Assembly (NCBI RefSeq): GCF_000699445.3
Contig: NC_067195.1
Coordinates: 52,432,465-52,496,464, forward strand
Length of the DNA stretch: 64,000 bases
Source of the DNA: Schistosoma haematobium
Lineage: Eukaryota > Platyhelminthes > Trematoda > Strigeidida > Schistosomatidae
Reading direction: 5' to 3'
Shown: positions 57,575 through 64,000 of the stretch, one piece after another
Layout: each line of letters opens with the position of its first letter
How positions within the stretch are numbered: position 1 is the first letter of the stretch
The notes under the pieces: model-generated
Seen by the model: the letters and a program-made list of their open reading frames with translations, nothing else
What the model was told of the DNA's origin: nothing
Databases searched by the model: none
Program-made: the position numbers and the translations under genes

Positions 57575-58012
57575 CTTGGCTGGAAGAAAGTTAGGGGCGG
57601 CCAAACCAAAACGTGGCATCAGTGCTTGAAATCACTAACTTCTAGTCTGAGCCGTGTTGGGAGGTGTAGACTACTTGGTTGGGGTCCGCGTGACTTTCGT
57701 AACCAATGGTTGGAGACTCTTGGTGACATGGCTCAGAATCGATCACCATGGCGTCGGCGTGTACACTCTCTGTCTTCCCTTAAACTAAGAGATTAAAATT
57801 GCTTCATATCTTTCTTTCTACGAACTAATTCTTTCTTCCTGTACTATATCCTTATTGCAATCTTTCTTTTATATATTAGCACCTCTGAATTAACTACTTT
57901 TATGAATCAGGTGTTCATCTTGCTGCGCTAGTGAGGTATGGCAACTTGGACCGATGCATAAATGTGCCTGGTCCTACTTTGTAACTGATTGACTGACTGA
58001 CATGTCCTATAG
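57575..58012 (+). mobile_element. RTE (SR2-like) relic, last part of ORF and 3' UTR
   Basis: It starts at [15 protein letters not shown], matching the RTE at 42015-43010, then gives RCRLLGWGPRDFRNQWLE and TLGDMAQNRS before the stop. The 3' UTR ends ACTTGGACCGATGCATAAATG... and GACTGACTGAC. It is strongly 5'-truncated but little mutated. Confidence 0.85.
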
Positions 58013-58794
58013 TAATTTTCTTTTAGTAATTGACATTTGTAACGGACAGATTGAAAACTAATCTAATTGAAATATTGTCTAGTCGATGCATCTTTACTTT
58101 TTATGATTTTAAACAACATAGTTTATGCTTTGTGGTAAAAATTTATGTTGATTGTAACTGAAGGTTAAGTGTTTGTCAATATGTTTTCCTACCATTTGAA
58201 TTGTCATAACTACTTCTCATGGAAAGCACAAGTTATTGAATTATTACTTCAGAGAATGTAATTTTATTTAGGTTAGTCTTCTCAGTCAAATTTCTTCACT
58301 GAAAATGATGACTTTTCTAAATGTTACTATGAGATTCTACATGATTTATATTACATTGTCTACGCTACGAGCAATAAATTAACTTCGCTATCATATTTGT
58401 TCACACGATAAACAGGGAATTCAAATTCACACCTTCTAAAAGTCACAATAGTAAAAACATAAGGATTGACGAATAATTATGACTACTGTTCATTATTCTG
58501 ATTTATAACTTATAAAAGTACAATACTGGACCACAAAGTAGAAGTTTCCAAGGGGACATAACCAGGAAAATCTTGTTACAAAGATAAATACTGAACCAAG
58601 GGATGGCCTACACTTTAGACCACATGAAAATACAACGAAACGATAGTTTAATAAATACCCATTGAAAACATGCAGATTAATTCACTAGAGAATAACTACC
58701 TGAGTTTCAGACTCTTTTATCAATGTCCTCTTAACAAATGAATAAGCTGAGCTGCAGTCAATAACTAATATATTTACTAAATAAATAATATATT

Positions 58795-59010
58795 TGTAAT
58801 ATCCCAATGAATGGAAAAATTATATTTTCTGACGTTTCGTAACTTAATGTAAGCCACTTCTTCAGGGAATAAATAACCAAATCAAATTCTGGTCAGAATA
58901 TCTAATTTTTCTACTCATTAGGATATTACAAATATATTATTTACTTATTTATAACAATCTATCCAATGCTCAATTTATTTAAAATTATCAAGTCAGACCT
59001 TGGTAATGAT
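58795..59010. repeat. Dispersed repeat, copy B
   Basis: It contains GTTTCGTAACTTAATGTAAGC and CACTTCTTCAGG, then TGCTCAATTTATTTAAAATTATCAAG, colinear with 38085-38365 and 59950-60125. The family is not recognised. The GTTTCGT...ACTTCTTCAG module is also common in Penelope-like elements, from memory. Confidence 0.55.
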
Positions 59011-59949
59011 ACCTATAAAACATTTGCTGTTCAGTTAAATATTTTATGTTGTATTTTAATCTGTTACAACAATAGAAAACAATTTCATTCTACCTACTAC
59101 AAACTGGACTTATTAATTATACCTTGTCACAGTTCTAGACTAATTAGGGTTAGCAGTAATCAATTAAACTATTTCAAATTCTTACGAATCTATAATCACT
59201 GTTTAGACTAAAGCTTTATGTTGAGTATTGAGAGTAAATAGGTGCTTTTAAGTCATGAAGAAAGCAATAGTAATTAGTGTTATTGATATAATACTCGTTG
59301 CTAAACTAGATTGTCATAGTTTTTATTACAATTGATCATTATTATAGTAGTGAAAATAACAATGGTCAATTATGACCTTTTACATCTTGATTTATTATGA
59401 TCATTGTAATGTACCAACATCACGTCATAAGCATTTATTTTCATTGTTTGTTTTGTTTTGCGTAATGCCATTCATACGGTAAGGTTTACACATATTTTAC
59501 TGTGTTCACTTGAAAATCCCGTCTTCTCTATCTCCTTATTTGTATCTGGTTGTCTTCATTGAAGCGTTATTGCTTATAAGCTATACACTTTATCTAATCT
59601 GTCTTGATTCCATCTTCATACTAGAAGAGTTTCTCAGTTCATACTTGTTTTTGACTTAAACGACAATTTACAGTTCACCATAGCTTCAATCCTACTGAAT
59701 AAAATAAATATCCATTATATTCTAGATTTCAATTATTCTCTAATTCAGAATAATTTGATAAATATCTTACCTTCATCACAACTCATTCACTACATTATCT
59801 TGAAGATAATCTCTTCATTGAATATTATACATAAACCCTGTCTTGAAATTATCCGAATCAGTAAAATTACGACTGTTTGTTAGAAATTAAACCACTAGTG
59901 GTGACAACAATTAACAATGCATTGTTTCCTTTGTACTATTTAAACTTGT

Positions 59950-60125
59950 GTTAATTTAATCCGGCTATTTATGCACTCTGAGGAAGTGGTCTACATTAAG
60001 TCACGAAACATAAGAAAAATACAATTTTCTACTCATTGGAATATAACAAAAAAAACATTTATTATTAACTTTCTACACAATGCTCAGTTTATTTGAAACT
60101 ATCAGGTATAACCTTGGCATTGATA
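59950..60125. repeat. Dispersed repeat, copy C
   Basis: It contains GAGGAAGTGG...ACATTAAGTCACGAAAC, the reverse complement of the module in copies A and B, followed by TGCTCAGTTTATTTGAAACTATCAGG in the same orientation as those copies. So the module is inverted relative to its neighbour. Confidence 0.5.
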
Positions 60126-62084
60126 CCTACTAATGGTGACGTCATTGGAACATAAGTAAATCGTCAGGAGTAATATATTTGTTAAGTACTTTAAAAAAAA
60201 CGAATTTGTAACAGTTTGTCGCTATACGAGTCATTCCTTTAAAAAATAATCTTTACGAGTTTATACACATTTAATATGAATTTTGGTTTCATAAATAACT
60301 TTGAATAGCTAACTCAGTTATTATTTTGGCCAAACAGTCGATCACCTTTTCGAAATTCATCCTTACATTGTCAGTCACAACACCAGGAAGGTCAATCAAA
60401 TACCTTATCTTTTTGCTTACTATTTAGATCCTTCATACTTAAAACTCAAGTGTTAGAAAATATTAATTGGAGGACTAAAATACCTTATAAATAATAAATA
60501 TTAATACATTTACAAATGAGACCTATTTTTATACAAAACAGAGCAACCCTTCATAAGTCAAATGAAAGCCTACAATGAGGAAAACATAAAAATGCCATGA
60601 ACCAAGTGTATGATGTATACACAGAAAATGTACGAATTGGTTTACCAAAAACCAGCTTCCTGTTATATTCTGATGTAGAATAAATAAATGGTAACCGCTA
60701 GGAATTATTTATAGAATATTATTACGTATATTCATATTGGATAACTATTGGTAAATATATTGTTTGTATATTCATATTCCTTTTTGTTACAAGCTTCCAT
60801 TTGACTTATCGGCTACTACTATACTATTCACTATTCTAAAGTTATTTCCAACATATTAGTTACAGTCGCTCACATTTACAATCACTTTTGGCTTGATCCT
60901 GTATAATTGTTATCTTCCATTTCATGATATGATTTACCTGTATATAAACTACTTATATCTGAAATACATGATTCATATAACGGAGGTTGATATTGGTGTT
61001 CTGGACTGAATCGGTTGGGTTAGGCTAGAAGCTACTATCGTGAGGACTAATCAGAATCTTAGAGTTGATTCTAGGGTGCTCGTACTGGTTAACGCGTCAT
61101 TGGTATGGTGCAGTATCAAGGTTATGTAAGTCGGTATTCTGATTGGTAGAATTATTCACGTGATACAATTAACAGGGCATAGAACACAACACTTCCAAGG
61201 TTTCAAATATTCATTTCTTCGCTTATTCTTAGTCATTTAAGTAGCGAAAGAAATAAGATCAGATTGTCAGCAAAAACAAAAGTATTTGGACATGCTACTG
61301 TAATCTTATTAATGTTAAGAGAGATTACATAAGTAATATCTTTCAAATTAATGCGTACAAACAGTTGAAAAAATAATGTGCCAACCTGTTTAGTCGAATA
61401 TTGGTTTACTCAGATATATGTGTCTTTACACACATAAAATCAACTGAAGTAGTAATAGAGCGGGTTCTGACCTTTGGCCTATTAAAATAATCTATTTGTC
61501 CCTCTGAACTTATTTCTATTTCAGTGCCTGAAATAACTCATTATAATTCTGTGGTTTGTCACGTGATTTTTGAATATTCGAGCTGATCACTAGTACAATA
61601 TTTCATTTATGCAATATCAACCAAAATTTAAAAACTAACTAAATATTTACCGACATCATGCTGAGAAAGTGCTTGATTATCATTGTTGGTATGGGAACAA
61701 AATGACTGTATGAAGGAACCAAGTCCCCTTGATTACTGATAATGAAAATAAAGATAATATCACAAGTTTGGATTCAGCCTGAGGGTATGAGAGGCAGACT
61801 ATTTATATGTAAAAAAAGAGCCCACCAGACTGGGTTATGTTTATTCAATCAGCAAGTAATTGCTCAAAGTTAGAAAATGTGTACAGATTAGAAATTAAGA
61901 ATCATTATAACTTTTCTAACCTTGACCGCTAAATTGTTTGGGTGAAATTACATTCAAAAATGAGTATATTTTGATGTCTTTACGAAGTTTTTGTATGAAT
62001 CCACATAGAATTAGATGTGGTATCCACTGTTTTCCTACTTACACTAAATCACTTGTAACTCTTCGTAAACCCGTTCAAACTTTA
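60126..62084. other. AT-rich intergenic DNA
   Basis: No gene, no convincing ORF and no multi-copy repeat seen. Confidence 0.55.
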
Positions 62085-62200
62085 CTGTCGGTCCCAAGCC
62101 CGGATATGGGATAAGAGTTAGATATGGGGGTCAGCAATCTCATTCCATAAAAATGAACTTTGTTAAGAAAACGATAGTCGGGAAAAAATATATTCTTAAT
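62085..62200 (+). mobile_element. RTE 5' UTR relic
   Basis: GGTCCCAAGCCCGG and the following GGGGGTCAGCAATCTCATTCC / AAGAAAACG match 53621-53715 (the 5' UTR of the full-length RTE) with substitutions. The ORF does not follow, so the copy is deleted or truncated downstream. Confidence 0.7.
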
Positions 62201-62839
62201 ATTATTTCTACCAAACCAATAATAGTCTATATTTAGAATAAAGGTAATAGATTCGATAGATAGACTGTCATTGTATCGGATGTGGAATATGTATTAAAAT
62301 TTTAAACGGTTTAATGCCTAACTGAATATTTCAGCATAAAACTGGCGGTTTGAAAAACGGATGAATATAAGATTTCTGTAGGAATGGAAATTACTATCAT
62401 GATTTATATGATCCCTATAAAAATTAATTAATAATATTTAAATAATACTAACCCTTCAAACGACCAATATTCAGCGAATGAGAATGGAATTGCAATACAT
62501 CCTCTTATTTAATTTATTTTTACATCATGATCCCTTTTCATTTAACGTTAAGTCAATGGTAGAGCATTATTACACTCAACGCTATATATGGTTTACTGAT
62601 GAGTTACAAGTAACATGAATCTTAGACACAAATCACCTTGTCAATGGACTCAATGACTTAGCATTCAATTAAACTATAAATCTCCAATCTTGTGAACAAT
62701 CCTCATGAATTACTTCATTTCTACTTATTAGATAGATTATCTGGATTTTTCATTTTTACATTCAACCAACACATAACATTTATGTACACAATAATCGTGC
62801 ACTTTCTGAAATCATAACAATCTAATTTTAAATTCACTT

Positions 62840-63000
62840 GATATTGGCATATGTGCATCCTGTGCGGATTGCCTCGATATTGTCGTAAGTCACAAGATTT
62901 ATAAGCAAAAATGGGTGGTGGCTAACAATGGAATCCAGGACGTGCGTTTTTTTCTATTTGGGACTCGTCAGCTGGATGTACCTGCATCCCAAAGTTGGTA
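62840..63000 (-). repeat. Hammerhead-bearing SINE-like repeat, minus strand
   Basis: It shares the body (CATATGTGCATC...GGATTGCC...ATATTG..GTAAGTC) with 45535-45600. Its hammerhead spans 62991-62929 on minus. Confidence 0.65.
62929..62991 (-). ncRNA. Hammerhead ribozyme, decayed copy
   Basis: Minus strand: GTACATCCAG, CTGACGA (allowed N7 change), then stem II start GTCCC. The expected GGACGAAA is replaced by an A-run, so stem II and G12 are lost. Stem I (ATCCAG/CTGGAT) is still perfect. Cleavage is unlikely. Confidence 0.6.
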
Positions 63001-64000
63001 TTCACTCTATTTTTTTTCTTTGTAGCATTCGTAATTATTTATGGGTATCGGTCGACTAGGTGATCAGTCCGATCTCTATCAGCCGGTTTACCGTTTATGT
63101 TAGTTCTTAGGACTAAGTCCCAATATCCAAGAGACACGACGGGGACGTGTGAGTCGGGTTTTACCTTCCGATGTTCACCCCAGGAAAGTGAATCTTCCCA
63201 CTAAATGAATACAAATGATCAAATTAGATTAACCGTTTTTTTTTCTATTTTCCTATTCAAATTCACAAACTCTTCTTTGTTTATTCATCTTTTAGCTGAC
63301 TACCAATACAGGATGCACATTTTCTTTCATCCTTCTTTTGTTTTATCTTAATTGAAAAGTACATAAATCATAAAATTAACAATATCAAGAATAAAAATAA
63401 GCTAAATATTAAAATATTTATAATGAAACATGTTGTAGATAATCTCTTTGTTTAATAATATTCACTTAAGTAGAAGTCTATTTTTCTCGACATAAATATT
63501 ATTTTTATCACGTATTGTTGACTCATATTATTTCTGTATATTTCCAATAATAAAAAACAAACAAACCGAAATCAGTCGATCATTTTTGGAAGTGATTTGT
63601 GTCTAGTTGAAATTGTTCAAAAGTATAATGTTTAATTCAGTTAACGTAAGGTATTGTAAGTTTATAAAAATATAAAATATTTTATAAAAGTTTTCGACGA
63701 GACTATAATTTACGGACGAACCAATCAGATATTAGATAAAAGGTCTTGGATTTTGGGGCAAAGTTCACTCATCCATTTGGCTAAATAGAGTTCTGGCATT
63801 ATAACTGATGTCAATTCGTGATGAAAACTGTAAATCAACTGTAAATCATAATTATAATTCCTCACACAGGTTTATAATCCACATCTGGTCCTAGTTATTA
63901 AGGGGACACTCTCAAGGTCAGTCTAGCGTCGCTCAAAGGTCGCCCATAAATTATAGTTTCCTCTAAAGAAATAATGAGCTTATAAATTTTTAACTACTGG
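63001..64000. other. AT-rich end of window
   Basis: No gene recognised. Confidence 0.5.

Noticed and set aside
1..64000. CRISPR array, operon or phage-like system
   Set aside because: No regular short repeats with spacers; genes have introns and the mobile DNA is eukaryotic retroelements.

Overview
The window looks like a trematode nuclear genome segment, most likely a Schistosoma species. The reasons are short-intron eukaryotic genes in AT-rich DNA, together with RTE-type and CR1-type LINEs, a CHCC-zinc-finger Ty3/gypsy element, Penelope-like debris and hammerhead-ribozyme repeats. This mix is known from schistosomes. The species cannot be decided from the sequence alone.

Layout. 1-9076 is a head-to-tail array of one Ty3/gypsy LTR retrotransposon on the minus strand. 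One complete 5.75 kb copy (3329-9076) shares its 3' LTR with a second copy that runs off the left edge. 9985-12420 holds relics of an RTE LINE and a Penelope-like element. 13371-16518 (minus) is a three-exon retinol-dehydrogenase-like SDR gene. 16755-34700 is almost entirely LINE material: an RTE relic, four CR1-type copies (one nearly intact at 30783-34743), and a separate degraded reverse transcriptase. 35232-38596 (plus) is a small three-exon gene for a glycine-rich membrane protein, reconstructed here across a 33-nt intron. 40011-47902 (minus) is a Sox-like HMG-box transcription factor gene. Its HMG box is split by a 5.5 kb intron loaded with repeats, including hammerhead fragments, a terminal-inverted-repeat element and RTE pieces. 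49080-58015 is an RTE cluster: a twin-priming-like inverted copy and a full-length RTE (53586-56794, intact 1006-codon ORF, 15-bp target duplication) nested inside an older RTE relic. 58020-64000 is AT-rich and essentially gene-free, with a few repeat relics.

Only three cellular genes are supported: the SDR, the small membrane protein and the Sox factor. They are unrelated in function and interspersed with mobile DNA. The retroelement ORFs supply their own protease, reverse transcriptase, endonuclease or integrase. I found no CRISPR, operon, tRNA/rRNA cluster or prokaryote-type system. The most distinctive signals are the near-identical LTR-sharing tandem, a textbook -1 frameshift signal at its gag/pol junction, and several non-autonomous or rearranged elements in the Sox intron.
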